Source: CAXSBA01 sp965277105 (GTDB lineage: Bacteria; Spirochaetota; UBA12135; COTS27; CAXSBA01). From it: a stretch of DNA of 64,000 bases. Below the pieces are notes generated by a model. It saw only the letters and a program-made list of their open reading frames with translations. It did not search any database and had not been told where the DNA came from. The first letter of the stretch is position 1. Every line of letters begins with the position of its first letter. The stretch is from positions 1,178,001 to 1,242,000 of the forward strand of contig OZ255710.1 of the NCBI GenBank assembly GCA_965277105.1, written 5' to 3'. This document shows positions 1 to 9,236 of this stretch, one piece after another. The translations under genes and the position numbers were made by a program.

Positions 1-1476
1 TTCTTTTTTTTTTTACAAAATAATTTATCTGTTCATTTGTTTAAAAACTATTTATACGCCCCTTATGAATTTTATATCAATCAAAAAAAAGCTACCTTAC
101 TAGAAAATATAGGAGTAGAAGTTCATAACGTTATTCATCATATCTTTGCTCCAATACTATTGTTTATTAGTCATTCTCTAACCATTATTTTCACTTTAGC
201 TTTTTTGTTTATTTTAGACTTTTATTCTTTTTCCATTTTATCGGGGACCATGGGACTTTCTATCTATTTTTTTATTAAAGTTTCTAAAGCAAAAATTAAA
301 AGCACCGCTAAAAAAACTCAAGTTAATCGTCGAGAAAAAGGTAATTATTTACTGCAAGCATTAGGAGTATTTAAAGAGACGAAAATTCTTGGAAAAGAAA
401 ATTTTTTTCTTCACGAGATTATAAAACTCAATGAAAAAATCACTCATTTAGAACTAAGGATCTCTAAAATTAATATTTTAAGAAATATTTTTTTCGAAAC
501 AGTTCTAATTGTCATAACCGTATTTATTATCATTTTTATGCTACTGAACAATCAAGAAAGCGAAGACATCGTCATTAAAATGAGTGTGTTTGCCTTAGCT
601 GCTATTAGGATTCTTCCTATAGCATTACATATTACTGCTATCTATAATCAAGTATTTGCTAACCAAGTTTCCCTAGATGTGGTCATGCAAGAAATTAATG
701 CCTTAGAAAAACTAAGTTTAAAAGACGATACCAAAATTAAAAATTTCAGAAAAAAAATCACCTTTAAGAAAATTTTTTTTAAATATAAAAATACCAATAA
801 ATTTATTTTAAAAGGTTTAAATTTAGAAATTAAAAAAGGAGAAAGGGTAGCTTTTGTTGGTGTTTCTGGTGCTGGGAAAACAACGATTGTCGATATTATT
901 ATAGGCTTACTAAAACCCACTAAAGGAGATATCCTTATTGATGGGGTATCTATTATTCATAAAAACGATGTCTGGAGCTACAAGATTGGGTATATCCCCC
1001 AGGATATTTACATTACCAATGATACCATTGCTAAAAATATCGCCTTTGGCCATAAAGCAGAAGACATTGATAAGAAAAGGGTGATGAGAGTTTTAAAACA
1101 AGCTCAGCTTGATAGCTTTATTAAAAAGCTACCAGAAGGGATTAATAGTTTTATTGGGGAAAATGGGGTAAAAGTTTCCGGAGGACAAAGGCAGAGAATT
1201 GGAATAGCCCGCTCCCTTTATCACGATCCCCAAATTCTGATTATGGATGAAGCCACAGCTGCCTTAGACAATAAAACGGAAAAGCAGTTCATTAACACTT
1301 TAAAAAATATTCAAAGAGATATCACTATCGTTATGATAGCTCATAGATTAAGCACCGTAGAAAATTGCGATAAAGTATTTTTTATTCACCAAGGGAAAAT
1401 CAAAGCTCAAAGCAAACTAGATGAACTGAAAAAAAATACATTATTCAAACAAGAAGTTCTTGGGGAGCTAGCTTAA
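1..1476 (+). CDS. ABC exporter, fused membrane and ATPase domains (5' partial)
   Basis: This is the C-terminal part of a half-transporter of the MsbA/PglK exporter type. The frame is open from base 1, so the gene starts before the window; the TTG at 37 is an internal codon. An N-terminal membrane region with several hydrophobic helices is followed by an ATPase domain. Walker A (GVSGAGKTT, near 856-885), the signature VSGGQRQR, Walker B (ILIMDEATAALD) and the H-loop (MIAHRLST) are all intact. The first visible segment (PYEFYINQKKATLLENI) resembles PglK-type flippases of lipid-linked oligosaccharides. Nearby glycosyltransferases and ugd make a glycan or lipid substrate plausible, but the substrate is inferred. 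It converges on purE across a short gap with no hairpin that I can see. Confidence 0.9.
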   Translation, partial: FFFFLQNNLSVHLFKNYLYAPYEFYINQKKATLLENIGVEVHNVIHHIFAPILLFISHSLTIIFTLAFLFILDFYSFSILSGTMGLSIYFFIKVSKAKIKSTAKKTQVNRREKGNYLLQALGVFKETKILGKENFFLHEIIKLNEKITHLELRISKINILRNIFFETVLIVITVFIIIFMLLNNQESEDIVIKMSVFALAAIRILPIALHITAIYNQVFANQVSLDVVMQEINALEKLSLKDDTKIKNFRKKITFKKIFFKYKNTNKFILKGLNLEIKKGERVAFVGVSGAGKTTIVDIIIGLLKPTKGDILIDGVSIIHKNDVWSYKIGYIPQDIYITNDTIAKNIAFGHKAEDIDKKRVMRVLKQAQLDSFIKKLPEGINSFIGENGVKVSGGQRQRIGIARSLYHDPQILIMDEATAALDNKTEKQFINTLKNIQRDITIVMIAHRLSTVENCDKVFFIHQGKIKAQSKLDELKKNTLFKQEVLGELA

Positions 1477-1503
1477 AAAATTATTTAAATTCTTTTTGCT
1501 AGA

Positions 1504-1995
1504 TTAAAGGTGAGGGTTTATCTTTTTGTCACTAGCAAGAACTTTATCACGCATTTGGTTACGAAATTCCTGCACTTTTTCACGCATTTTTTCATCGCTG
1601 AGCGCTAAAATTTTCACTGCGTAATGAGCAGCGTTTTTAGCCCCACTATCACCAATATTCATACAAGCTACCGGCACCCCAGGAGGCATCATAACAATCG
1701 AGTAAAGAGAATCCTTCCCTACCAACGGACTATTATCAACTGGTATCCCAATAACTGGAAGTTGACTATAAGCCGCACAAACCCCCGGCAAGTGAGCAGA
1801 AAATCCAGCAGCTGCTATGATAATCTTAGCCCCTGACTTTTCAGCATTTTCAATAATTTGCTTAGTGGCTTCTGGCGTGCGATGAGCCGAAGTAATCCTT
1901 AACTCATAACTTACTTCAAATTCTTTCAATATTTTTTCTGCGTGATTAATGAGTGGCAAATCACTTTCACTTCCAACAACAATTAAAATATCCAT
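1504..1995 (-). CDS. purE: N5-carboxyaminoimidazole ribonucleotide mutase
   Basis: PurE converts N5-CAIR to CAIR in purine synthesis. The 163 residues match the family length. GSESDLP (residues 8-14) and SAHRTP (36-41) form the substrate pocket. A class I-like loop follows at 61-71 (AAAGFSAHLPG), and the C-terminal GAKNAA motif is present. The loop differs slightly from the common GGAAHLPG. It is the last gene of a seven-gene minus-strand operon, 4 bp downstream of the phosphatase gene. No purK is in the window, so whether it works as a class I mutase with PurK cannot be decided from context. Confidence 0.93.
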   Translation of the reverse strand: MDILIVVGSESDLPLINHAEKILKEFEVSYELRITSAHRTPEATKQIIENAEKSGAKIIIAAAGFSAHLPGVCAAYSQLPVIGIPVDNSPLVGKDSLYSIVMMPPGVPVACMNIGDSGAKNAAHYAVKILALSDEKMREKVQEFRNQMRDKVLASDKKINPHL

Positions 1996-1999
1996 TTTG

Positions 2000-2467
2000 C
2001 TATTCCTTTTGTAAATTTTCTAAAATTAAATCGCAGTTTTTATCAACTATTTGGTATACTTTTTCAAACCCACTGTCTCCCCCATAATAAGGATCCGGGA
2101 CCTCTAATGAGTTGTCTTTATCTTCATAATAACGAAAAAGTTTTACCTTATTTTTATTTTCATTATTATTAGTATACTTAAGTATAGCATGATAATTTTC
2201 TAAATCCATAGCATACACATGATCAAAATAATCTGGATCTTTTAAAGTGAATTGCCTAGCCAAGTGCTTTAAAATAATGCCATGCTTCTTAGCAGTTGCT
2301 CTCATGCGAGAGTCGCTTAATTCTCCTTGATGCCATGAGCCCATCCCACAAGAATCAACGTAGAATTTATCTTGCAAGTTTTTTTTATTAATTTTATCTA
2401 ACATAACATAATGAGCTAAAGGAGAGCGACAAATATTCCCTAAGCAAACAAATAAAATTTTTTTCAT
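2000..2467 (-). CDS. Low-molecular-weight protein tyrosine phosphatase
   Basis: This is a cytoplasmic cysteine phosphatase of the LMW-PTP/arsenate reductase fold. The N-terminal P-loop CLGNICRS supplies Cys8 and Arg14 of the C-X5-R motif, and the general acid lies in VPDPYY (Asp125). The length of 155 residues is typical. Its start overlaps the end of def by 4 bp (ATGA), implying translational coupling. In other bacteria such enzymes act on tyrosine kinases of polysaccharide export or on protein arginine phosphate; the substrate here is unknown. Confidence 0.92.
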   Translation of the reverse strand: MKKILFVCLGNICRSPLAHYVMLDKINKKNLQDKFYVDSCGMGSWHQGELSDSRMRATAKKHGIILKHLARQFTLKDPDYFDHVYAMDLENYHAILKYTNNNENKNKVKLFRYYEDKDNSLEVPDPYYGGDSGFEKVYQIVDKNCDLILENLQKE

Positions 2468-3009
2468 ACTGAATAAGCTAAGTTTCCTATAAGAGAAGAG
2501 GCTATTTCATAATCATTATCTTTTAATAATTCCATAACTTTTTTGCTACTTTTAGGAGAAACCCTTGATAAAATTAAAATCCCACTTAAGTGATCCATTT
2601 CATGCTGAATGCAAGTGGCTTTTATCCCGTCAGCTGTTATTTCTTGATAATTCAAGTTCTCATCGTAATAGCCGAGCACCACGCTTTTAGGGCGAGTGAT
2701 TGGGATGCGAATGTCAGGAATGGAGAGGCACCCTTCTTCATCAGTATTGAAATCTTTAGAAAATTTTTTAATGGTAGGATTAATAAAAACTTCCACTCCA
2801 GAAGTCACTTGCGGGATATCCATAACAAATAAATTCTTGAGAATTTTTACCTGCACTGCTGAGAGGCCAATCCCTTTTTCGAAATACATAGTTTCCGCCA
2901 TATCATCAATTAACCCTTTTAAATTTTTTTCTACTTTAGTAATCGACTTGCTTTTTTGAAAAAGCATTTCTTTTTCAAAATCTTTTAATGTTAAAAGAGG
3001 GAGAATCAT
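2464..3009 (-). CDS. def: Peptide deformylase
   Basis: Def removes the formyl group from new N-terminal methionine, using a divalent metal. All three family motifs are present: GIGLSAVQV (residues 46-54, with Ser where Ala is usual), EEGCLS (metal ligand Cys94) and QHEMDH (His136, Glu137, His140). The 181 residues fit the family. It sits mid-operon, coupled by a 4-bp overlap to the phosphatase gene downstream. The initiator tRNA at 32386-32458 supplies the formylated substrate in the same window. Confidence 0.94.
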   Translation of the reverse strand: MILPLLTLKDFEKEMLFQKSKSITKVEKNLKGLIDDMAETMYFEKGIGLSAVQVKILKNLFVMDIPQVTSGVEVFINPTIKKFSKDFNTDEEGCLSIPDIRIPITRPKSVVLGYYDENLNYQEITADGIKATCIQHEMDHLSGILILSRVSPKSSKKVMELLKDNDYEIASSLIGNLAYSV

Positions 3010-3021
3010 CTGCGCTTAAAA

Positions 3022-3576
3022 CTAAGAAAAGGTTATAGTCAAAATATCAGCAATAATTTTTTTACTTAAAAAGTCACTAGGGAAGTCAAAAATGAGAAAG
3101 CCTGCTAGATTATTTTTAGGGACAAATATTTTATGCAGATGAAAAACAACTTTTTTATCAGGGAAAAGCAAATAACTCAAAATTTTTATTATCTCCTGCT
3201 CATCTAAAATAGCAAGTTTTTTCATTAACAAGGGGTTCAAATCAATATTTTTTTTATCAGCAGTAGGATAAATTACTTTTAAATTTTTCAAGTTGTCATT
3301 GATTAAAAGACAAAAATGAAAATTAAGGGATAAGTTTTTTCCCAACAATTTTATTTTTTCGCTAATAGAAGCATCAAGAGGATAAGTAAGAGGAGCAAAC
3401 AAACTCTTGTGAGAAAAAAGATTTAAAGCTTGTGTAAGGAAGCTATTTTTTTTTTGAGTTTTACTATATTCTTCAAAAGAAAAGTTTTTTAATATTTTTT
3501 TTTCTGGCAGAGAAAAAGTATTTTCATCTAAAAATTTCTGCAGAATTAAATCTTGTGATTTTTTTAATAAAGACAT
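3022..3576 (-). CDS. Conserved-looking protein of unknown function
   Basis: I do not recognise this 184-residue protein. It has no signal peptide and no clear membrane helix. It is rich in Lys, Leu, Ile and Phe, and looks like a small soluble alpha/beta protein. Its C-terminal half alternates hydrophobic strands with charged turns, including a segment near 145-170 (VVFHLHKIFVPKN). It lies 3 bp downstream of the acidic protein and 12 bp upstream of def in one operon. That spacing supports it being a real gene expressed with def, but gives no specific function. Confidence 0.65.
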   Translation of the reverse strand: MSLLKKSQDLILQKFLDENTFSLPEKKILKNFSFEEYSKTQKKNSFLTQALNLFSHKSLFAPLTYPLDASISEKIKLLGKNLSLNFHFCLLINDNLKNLKVIYPTADKKNIDLNPLLMKKLAILDEQEIIKILSYLLFPDKKVVFHLHKIFVPKNNLAGFLIFDFPSDFLSKKIIADILTITFS

Positions 3577-3579
3577 ACT

Positions 3580-4278
3580 TTATTGTTTAATAGTAGAAAT
3601 CAATTTTAGATAAGTAGAGTAATGCTTTGACTTGACAAATTCTTCTATTTTTTTTTGCGGGATAAAAGCAAGTTGCTTATCTAAAAACAAGAGAAGCTCT
3701 TTTACTTCTTTACTATTGATTTGCAAAATACTATTTTTTTTGGGAGATTTTCCCGCCTTAGTTTTATTTTTTTTTTTGGTTGTGCTTATTGATTTTTTCC
3801 CATTTTCATTTACTCCAATTTCCTCATCCTTTTCATTAAAATTTGAATTAATATTATCAATATTTTTTTCTAATTTAGTTAATTCTTCTTCTGATAAAGC
3901 TACTGCCACTTGCTCAGAAATGGTGTTGTCCTCAATATTTAATTCTTTTATTTCTTGACCTTCTTCTATATTTTCATCAGATAAGGCTAATGAAAAATCA
4001 TCTTCTTCTTCTTTCTCTTCTGTTGTTTTTGAGGGAGTAAGTTCTGCTGATTCTATTTCTTCTTTAACAATTTCTTGGTTTTCTTGAGTAGAGTCAAAAT
4101 CGACTGATTCTACTTCTTCTTCTGAAAGTTCCGTTATTTCTTCTAGGTTATCTATTTCTTTAAAATCAATATTATCAACTATCTCACTAAGCTCATCATG
4201 AGTAAGCCCGACATTATCATCTATATCTAAGTCTTCTTCTACGCTCTCGTCTCGGCTTTGTCTGCTGTTTGTCATCAT
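3580..4278 (-). CDS. Highly acidic protein with a short conserved-looking C-terminal domain
   Basis: This 232-residue protein has a long, Glu/Asp-rich, low-complexity N-terminal region (about 1-165). A basic linker follows, then a compact C-terminal segment (about 185-232) with the pattern LLLFLDKQLAFIPQKKIEEF. I recall similar short tails (a leucine-rich helix followed by IEEFAKSEY-like text) in spirochaete proteins, but cannot verify it here. The start ATGATG lies 13 bases after AAGGAG. It overlaps the upstream gene by 62 bases, which is long for this genome. Function unknown; a scaffold or adaptor is only a guess. Confidence 0.7.
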   Translation of the reverse strand: MMTNSRQSRDESVEEDLDIDDNVGLTHDELSEIVDNIDFKEIDNLEEITELSEEEVESVDFDSTQENQEIVKEEIESAELTPSKTTEEKEEEDDFSLALSDENIEEGQEIKELNIEDNTISEQVAVALSEEELTKLEKNIDNINSNFNEKDEEIGVNENGKKSISTTKKKNKTKAGKSPKKNSILQINSKEVKELLLFLDKQLAFIPQKKIEEFVKSKHYSTYLKLISTIKQ

Positions 4279-4633
4279 ACTTTTCTATTTTCTCCTTAAT
4301 AAAAAAACTATCTAGGTTAATTTTCTTTTGAGTAAAAAAATCCCCAGGAATTTTTTTCGTGTAATTGTTTCCTTTTAAAGTGTATTCTTTTTTTATGCTT
4401 TTAACTTTAGTTAATAACTGTTGCCAGTCATCATTTTTTTTAACCCTAATAATACCATGATTTAATAAAACTTCTCCATAGATAAAAATTTCATTTTCTA
4501 ATGGTAAAGTATATATATTATCGATAGACTTTTTAAAGATTAAAGGGAAATGAAGATTGTAGATAAAAGAAAATAATAATGGCGCTAGTAAAAATAATCC
4601 TAATTGAAATAATTTTTTTTGCTTTTCTTTCAA
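4217..4633 (-). CDS. Membrane-anchored small protein with an SLBB-like segment
   Basis: This 138-residue protein starts with a hydrophobic helix (about residues 9-30) that would anchor it in the inner membrane. The following 80 residues contain IFIYGEVLLNHGIIRV, which resembles the start of an SLBB (soluble ligand-binding beta-grasp) domain as in polysaccharide export or ComEA-type proteins. This is a pattern match by eye. The C-terminus is very basic (KPRRERRRRLRYR) and is read from DNA shared with the acidic gene. Its ATG overlaps the nadK stop by 4 bp. Confidence 0.6.
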   Translation of the reverse strand: MKEKQKKLFQLGLFLLAPLLFSFIYNLHFPLIFKKSIDNIYTLPLENEIFIYGEVLLNHGIIRVKKNDDWQQLLTKVKSIKKEYTLKGNNYTKKIPGDFFTQKKINLDSFFIKEKIEKYDDKQQTKPRRERRRRLRYR

Positions 4634-5469
4634 AAACTAGTTTTGCCCCAAAAAAATTTATACTTAAGGGTCTGGAAGTGATTCTCACTATAAGGCTTGA
4701 TAAAGCTTAGTTTAGCAGAAGAGAGACAGCAAGTTAGATAATCGCTTTTTTCGGTTGCTTTTTCTCCATCAATAATAATTGATTTTTCATTTTCATAGTT
4801 TTTTTCAAAAGTAATTGTCACTTCATCCGACTTAGCCAAGACTATCGGCTTCAAGTTTAAAGAATGGGGAGAAACTGGGGTTAAAATAAACGCTTCAATA
4901 TTAGGGGCTAAAATAGGGCCACCAGCTGATAAATTATAAGCAGTAGAACCCGTAGCTGTCGCGATAATAATCCCATCCCCTTTAAACTGGATAAGGTTTT
5001 TCCCATTGATAGAAACTTCAAATTTAACTGGCTTCCCTTGCTTATGGCCGGTGATAATTAATTCATTTAAAGCTAAATAAGTCTTGTTCTGATTTTTTAC
5101 TTCTAGCAAACAACGGTCATCCGTTTTAATTTTTTTTTTTCTAATGTTTTCTTTTAAATTAATAAGTTTTTTAATAATAGGCAAAGATCTTTCCCTAGGA
5201 ATGCTAGTAATATAGCCTAAGTGTCCAAAATTAATGGGCAAAATAAAAGTTTTGCTTAAATTTTTAATTTGATGAAAAGTGTTCAAGATAGTACCATCTC
5301 CTCCAAAAACGATAATCATTTCATGGTTATTTATCTGAGCAATTTCTTTTTTACTAAAAGGGTAACTTTCAATAAGCTCAAATGAGATTTTTTTCTCTTT
5401 AAAAAAAGCAGTTATTTTTTTAAAATAATTCGGATTAAAATTGACTTTTTTATTTTTAATCAGTAACAT
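4630..5469 (-). CDS. nadK: NAD kinase
   Basis: NadK phosphorylates NAD to NADP. The 279-residue protein carries the GGDGT motif (residues 56-60), the NFGHLGY motif, the conserved block GDGIIIATATGSTAYNLSAG, and the late DGE motif. It is the first gene of the minus-strand operon running to purE; the ATG lies about 70 bp from the end of the YfhO-like gene. Downstream coupling is by a 4-bp overlap. Confidence is high because every diagnostic motif is in order. Confidence 0.95.
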   Translation of the reverse strand: MLLIKNKKVNFNPNYFKKITAFFKEKKISFELIESYPFSKKEIAQINNHEMIIVFGGDGTILNTFHQIKNLSKTFILPINFGHLGYITSIPRERSLPIIKKLINLKENIRKKKIKTDDRCLLEVKNQNKTYLALNELIITGHKQGKPVKFEVSINGKNLIQFKGDGIIIATATGSTAYNLSAGGPILAPNIEAFILTPVSPHSLNLKPIVLAKSDEVTITFEKNYENEKSIIIDGEKATEKSDYLTCCLSSAKLSFIKPYSENHFQTLKYKFFWGKTSF

Positions 5470-5537
5470 ATTGAAGTTTTAAATAATTTACAATTAAGTC
5501 TAATAATTCTAAAATAAAAATTTAAAAAACAACTCGA

Positions 5538-8162
5538 TTAATCTTTAGCCCTTATTTTGATAAGTTGAAAAATCAACAATAACAAAATAGTCACAACAAA
5601 ATAAGCAACACTGGACCGAGGATAAACTGGTTTTTTAGAATGAAATTTAAGAGTCACTTCTTTCATAGAAGGCTCAACTAAATAAGAGTTGAAATAATAA
5701 TTAGCCGCAGGAAGAGCCCGGTTAATTTCCTTCCCTTGATGATAGGCCCGCCAATTTCCATTATTCGGGTTTAAAAAAACTAAAATTTTTGGCTTATCTA
5801 AGTTGATAGCTAAATCATACTCACTCAGTCCTTGGTTAGCTAACAATTGAACACTACTGATAAAACTAGCATTGCCCTTAGCCGTTTCATTATCGCTATA
5901 ATTATAATTTTCTAAATACTTAGCAAAGGGCTTCCATTTTTCTTCAGTTAATTTTTGATTACTCGCTTGATAAAGAGCGGTAGTGTAAATATTAAAATCA
6001 GCAGAATTTAAGTTACTTAATAAATCTTCATTTTCGCCAATTACTTTCGCTTGATCCACTAAATAAAATCGAGGCAAGGTATTTTTTATCTCATAAACAA
6101 AGATTTCTTCTTTACTGCTTAAGGTAAAACTATGGGCTAAATTTATTTCTGGATGTTCAATAGGTTGATTGGCCAACAAATATTTGACATTAGCTAATTT
6201 ATAAACTCGAAGATCATTGTTATTAATTTTTTTCAAGTAATTAGCATCCCTTTCGGGGATTTTCCCACTTCTAATTGCGTAGTATTCCATGATATCAATG
6301 TCGTTATCTCGAGCTAACGTCCATTTAAAATACTGCAAGTAATTACTATTAGGCGAGATAATTTTCACCCTAAAGGGGCCTTCTTCTTTTTCTTTAAAAA
6401 AATCAAGCAAGGGATCCTTCACCTGAGTGACTGGTGTCGTAAAGTTGAAATAATGATAATTCACTAAAAACTGATCCAACAACAAAAAAACTACCGCTAA
6501 GATGATTAACGGCTTCCATCTTTTTTGAGGAATTTTTTTAGTGGCAAGATGGTAAAGCAAGTAAAGCATCGCATTATAAAAAAACAAAGCTTTTATTAAA
6601 TAAAAAATAATATTTTCATAGGCTAAATTAACTATACTAGCATTATTATTAAAATAATGGTTAAAAGTAGTTTTTATAGAAGCGTTGTTAGTAATAACGT
6701 AAAGTAGGATAACCAATAAAAAAACGTTTGCTGCAATGAGAAAAATCTTGAAAAATTTACTCTCCTTCAACAGCAGGGTTTGGGGGTTCTTTTTTTTAAT
6801 CTTGAGTTTTTGATAAAAATCATTAATCCCATAAACAGCAAAAATAGCACTACAAAAATAAACAACTAAAAGAAATTTATTGGGATTCCTCAGTTTCTCG
6901 ATATGAGGAAAATTATAAAAGAATTCGTACAAAGGGAAATAACGCCCATAAGATAAAAGCAGATTAAAAATAATTAAAAAACCCCATAACCACCTAAGTC
7001 TTTTATCGACAAAAAAGAAAGCATAAAGCAGAAAAATACCTAAAAAAATCCCCAAATAATGGGAAGTCAGGCTGTAATTAAAAAGCCCTTGCTTAGTTTT
7101 ATCCCAAGCAAGCGATCTCCCCACTCCACCCCAGTAAGGATTTTCGGAGTCATTCGATAAAAAACCAAAAACTCCAGGAACAAAAAAATCAAGGGTTTCT
7201 AATTTAGGCAAAGACCACTGAGTAGCCCAATCCCATTTTGCTAAATCTTGATTTTTTTTACTGACATTAGATAGTGGATTAGCGCTTGTTTGAGATAGCA
7301 AGGTTTTTTTCTCTTGGTTGCCAACAAGGGATTTATCGATAGGATTATGATTATCTTGATGCGAAGAAAAAAAAAGACTTTTAAGATTCCTCCCAGTTAA
7401 CTGAGAAAAAGCATTATCAAGAGGCTTATAACCAATTGCTAAAAAAATCAAGGGGATAATAATAATCGAAATAATAGCTTGACGATTTTTTTCGAAATGC
7501 TGCCTGAGAGTAATTTTTTGTTTATCGTAATTAAAAAACAAAAAAAGGCAGTACAAAGCTAAAACCGGAATAAGATAGGCATAAGTTTGATAAGCTATGT
7601 GGATAAGTCCTAGGCACAAAGTTAAAGCACCAAAAAGAACATAAAATGCGTTATAGATGAACTTCTTCGTTTTATTTGGGTTTTGATTGTACCAAATTTT
7701 ATTAATGCAAACAAAGGTAAAAACAAAATAAACTATCGTGAATAACTTCCAAGTATGCCCAGCTCGAATATAAGTGTAATAAATCGGAGAAAAAGTAAAT
7801 ACCAATGAACCCACCAAACTAGGGAGAATGGCAAATTGCAAGCTTCTAAAAAAGTGATAACTAGCTATCAACAATAAAACCGATAAAACAAAAAAAGTCA
7901 TGGAAGTGGAAAATCCATTAAACTCGGGTAAAAATAATTGAACAATATTTTCGGTGATAAAAAGCCAGTAAAAATTTCCTGCCCCTAGCCAACCCTCTAC
8001 TTTCCAAAAGCCATAAAAAGCATCCCAGTTTAAGAAAAAATTTTGCTTCAACCGATAATCATCACCTATCAAAACTTTCCCTTGTAATATAGGAAAATAA
8101 TAAAAAGTTAAAATAATTCCAGTTAGAAGAAAATAAATAAAGTATATATTTTTTTTAGTCAT
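5538..8162 (-). CDS. Large multi-pass membrane protein, YfhO-like (glycosylation-linked)
   Basis: This is a protein of about 874 residues with roughly a dozen hydrophobic helices in the first 600 and a soluble C-terminal domain. It ends with one more helix. The domain carrying LPRFYLVDQAKVIGENEDLL resembles YfhO-type membrane proteins (GT-C fold), linked to decorating teichoic acids or other surface glycans. I place the start at 8162 because a strong Shine-Dalgarno (GGGGAGG, 8 nt spacing) precedes that ATG. The ATG also overlaps the upstream stop codon in the string ATGACTAA. A start at 8195 is possible but less likely. It forms a pair with the GT2 gene. Confidence 0.78.
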   Translation of the reverse strand: MTKKNIYFIYFLLTGIILTFYYFPILQGKVLIGDDYRLKQNFFLNWDAFYGFWKVEGWLGAGNFYWLFITENIVQLFLPEFNGFSTSMTFFVLSVLLLIASYHFFRSLQFAILPSLVGSLVFTFSPIYYTYIRAGHTWKLFTIVYFVFTFVCINKIWYNQNPNKTKKFIYNAFYVLFGALTLCLGLIHIAYQTYAYLIPVLALYCLFLFFNYDKQKITLRQHFEKNRQAIISIIIIPLIFLAIGYKPLDNAFSQLTGRNLKSLFFSSHQDNHNPIDKSLVGNQEKKTLLSQTSANPLSNVSKKNQDLAKWDWATQWSLPKLETLDFFVPGVFGFLSNDSENPYWGGVGRSLAWDKTKQGLFNYSLTSHYLGIFLGIFLLYAFFFVDKRLRWLWGFLIIFNLLLSYGRYFPLYEFFYNFPHIEKLRNPNKFLLVVYFCSAIFAVYGINDFYQKLKIKKKNPQTLLLKESKFFKIFLIAANVFLLVILLYVITNNASIKTTFNHYFNNNASIVNLAYENIIFYLIKALFFYNAMLYLLYHLATKKIPQKRWKPLIILAVVFLLLDQFLVNYHYFNFTTPVTQVKDPLLDFFKEKEEGPFRVKIISPNSNYLQYFKWTLARDNDIDIMEYYAIRSGKIPERDANYLKKINNNDLRVYKLANVKYLLANQPIEHPEINLAHSFTLSSKEEIFVYEIKNTLPRFYLVDQAKVIGENEDLLSNLNSADFNIYTTALYQASNQKLTEEKWKPFAKYLENYNYSDNETAKGNASFISSVQLLANQGLSEYDLAINLDKPKILVFLNPNNGNWRAYHQGKEINRALPAANYYFNSYLVEPSMKEVTLKFHSKKPVYPRSSVAYFVVTILLLLIFQLIKIRAKD

Positions 8163-8991
8163 GAGCTTTTCCTCCCCATTTGAAAAAAATAGCATTCCAA
8201 GTAATAATTAAAAAAAAATGAAAAAAATGAATAATAGCAGCTAGCAAGTAATGAGGAGTTTTAAAAAGATTGAAATTTTGAGCAATGTATTTCCAGGCAA
8301 TTTCGAGCTCGGTTTTATACATAGTTATATTTCCTTTCGCGGTTTTAGCTTCTGGGTGCACTCGAAATTTAGCAATATTTTCATTAATAAAGCATCCTTT
8401 AAAATGCTGGCCTAATCTTACCCAGTATTCATAATCAAAAGTATAAGGATCATTAAGGTTAAAACAACCAACTTTTTCAATCGCTTCTCGAGTGATAAAA
8501 GTAGCCGGCTGCGATATAATATTAAAAGACAACAGCTTAAAAAAGGAATACCTTTTAGCAAGAAAATTTTTTAACTTAGTGAAAAAAGGCCTTACCGTTT
8601 GGTTCTTTTGATTAATAATAATACTTTTACCATAAAACCACTTATAGTCAGAATTATTTTCAATAGCATCCTGCACTTTTTTTAAAGCCCCTAAAACATA
8701 CTCATCATCACTATTAAGGTAAGCAATAATATCTCCTTTTGCCATTTTCATCCCTTGATTAATGGCATCCGTTTGCCCCTTATCTTCTTTACTAATAAAA
8801 TTAAAATTGCTGTGTTTTTTTTTATACTTTTTTAAAATAGATAATGTATTATCCTGAGAGCCACCATCCATAACCCAATATTCTAAATCGATCTCTTGTT
8901 GTAAAACAGATTGGATAGTCTTTTCAATAAATCCTCCCTGATTATAAGAAGGAGTTATAATTGTAAAAAGGATATTTTTTTTTGCTTTCAA
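8155..8991 (-). CDS. Family 2 glycosyltransferase
   Basis: This is a 278-residue GT2 (GT-A fold) enzyme that transfers a sugar from a nucleotide donor. The N-terminus has the fold signature ITPSYNQGGFIEKTIQSVL. DGGSQDNT and the metal-binding block AYLNSDDEY follow. The C-terminal residues 250-270 are hydrophobic and may touch the membrane. It overlaps the YfhO-like gene by 8 bp, so the two are probably made together. The acceptor is unknown; ugd nearby could supply UDP-glucuronate as donor or precursor (inference). Confidence 0.9.
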   Translation of the reverse strand: MKAKKNILFTIITPSYNQGGFIEKTIQSVLQQEIDLEYWVMDGGSQDNTLSILKKYKKKHSNFNFISKEDKGQTDAINQGMKMAKGDIIAYLNSDDEYVLGALKKVQDAIENNSDYKWFYGKSIIINQKNQTVRPFFTKLKNFLAKRYSFFKLLSFNIISQPATFITREAIEKVGCFNLNDPYTFDYEYWVRLGQHFKGCFINENIAKFRVHPEAKTAKGNITMYKTELEIAWKYIAQNFNLFKTPHYLLAAIIHFFHFFLIITWNAIFFKWGGKAHD

Positions 8992-9236
8992 AATTGAATA
9001 GAATTATACCATTTTTCTAACTTAAATATGAGATAACTAACGTCTTTTTGAGAAAAAATTATTTATTAGAATTTATAAAAGGTATATACCCCTAACTGTA
9101 TTATTATAACGTATTCATAAATGTTATTCTATAAATATCTTTCCCTAGCTTTAAAAATATTAAAGGAAGTGTTAGTAAGAGTAATGCCTTTAAAATTGGA
9201 GAATACTATGATCGCCTTTAAAAAATTAAACTAATT

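Noticed and set aside
1..36. ABC transporter starting at the TTG at 37
   Set aside because: The frame is open to base 1 and the upstream residues fit the transporter, so the gene is truncated by the window.
9101..9236. Small ORF of 16 codons on the plus strand before ugd (from about 9184)
   Set aside because: Too short, no clear ribosome site spacing and no conservation evidence; treated as intergenic.
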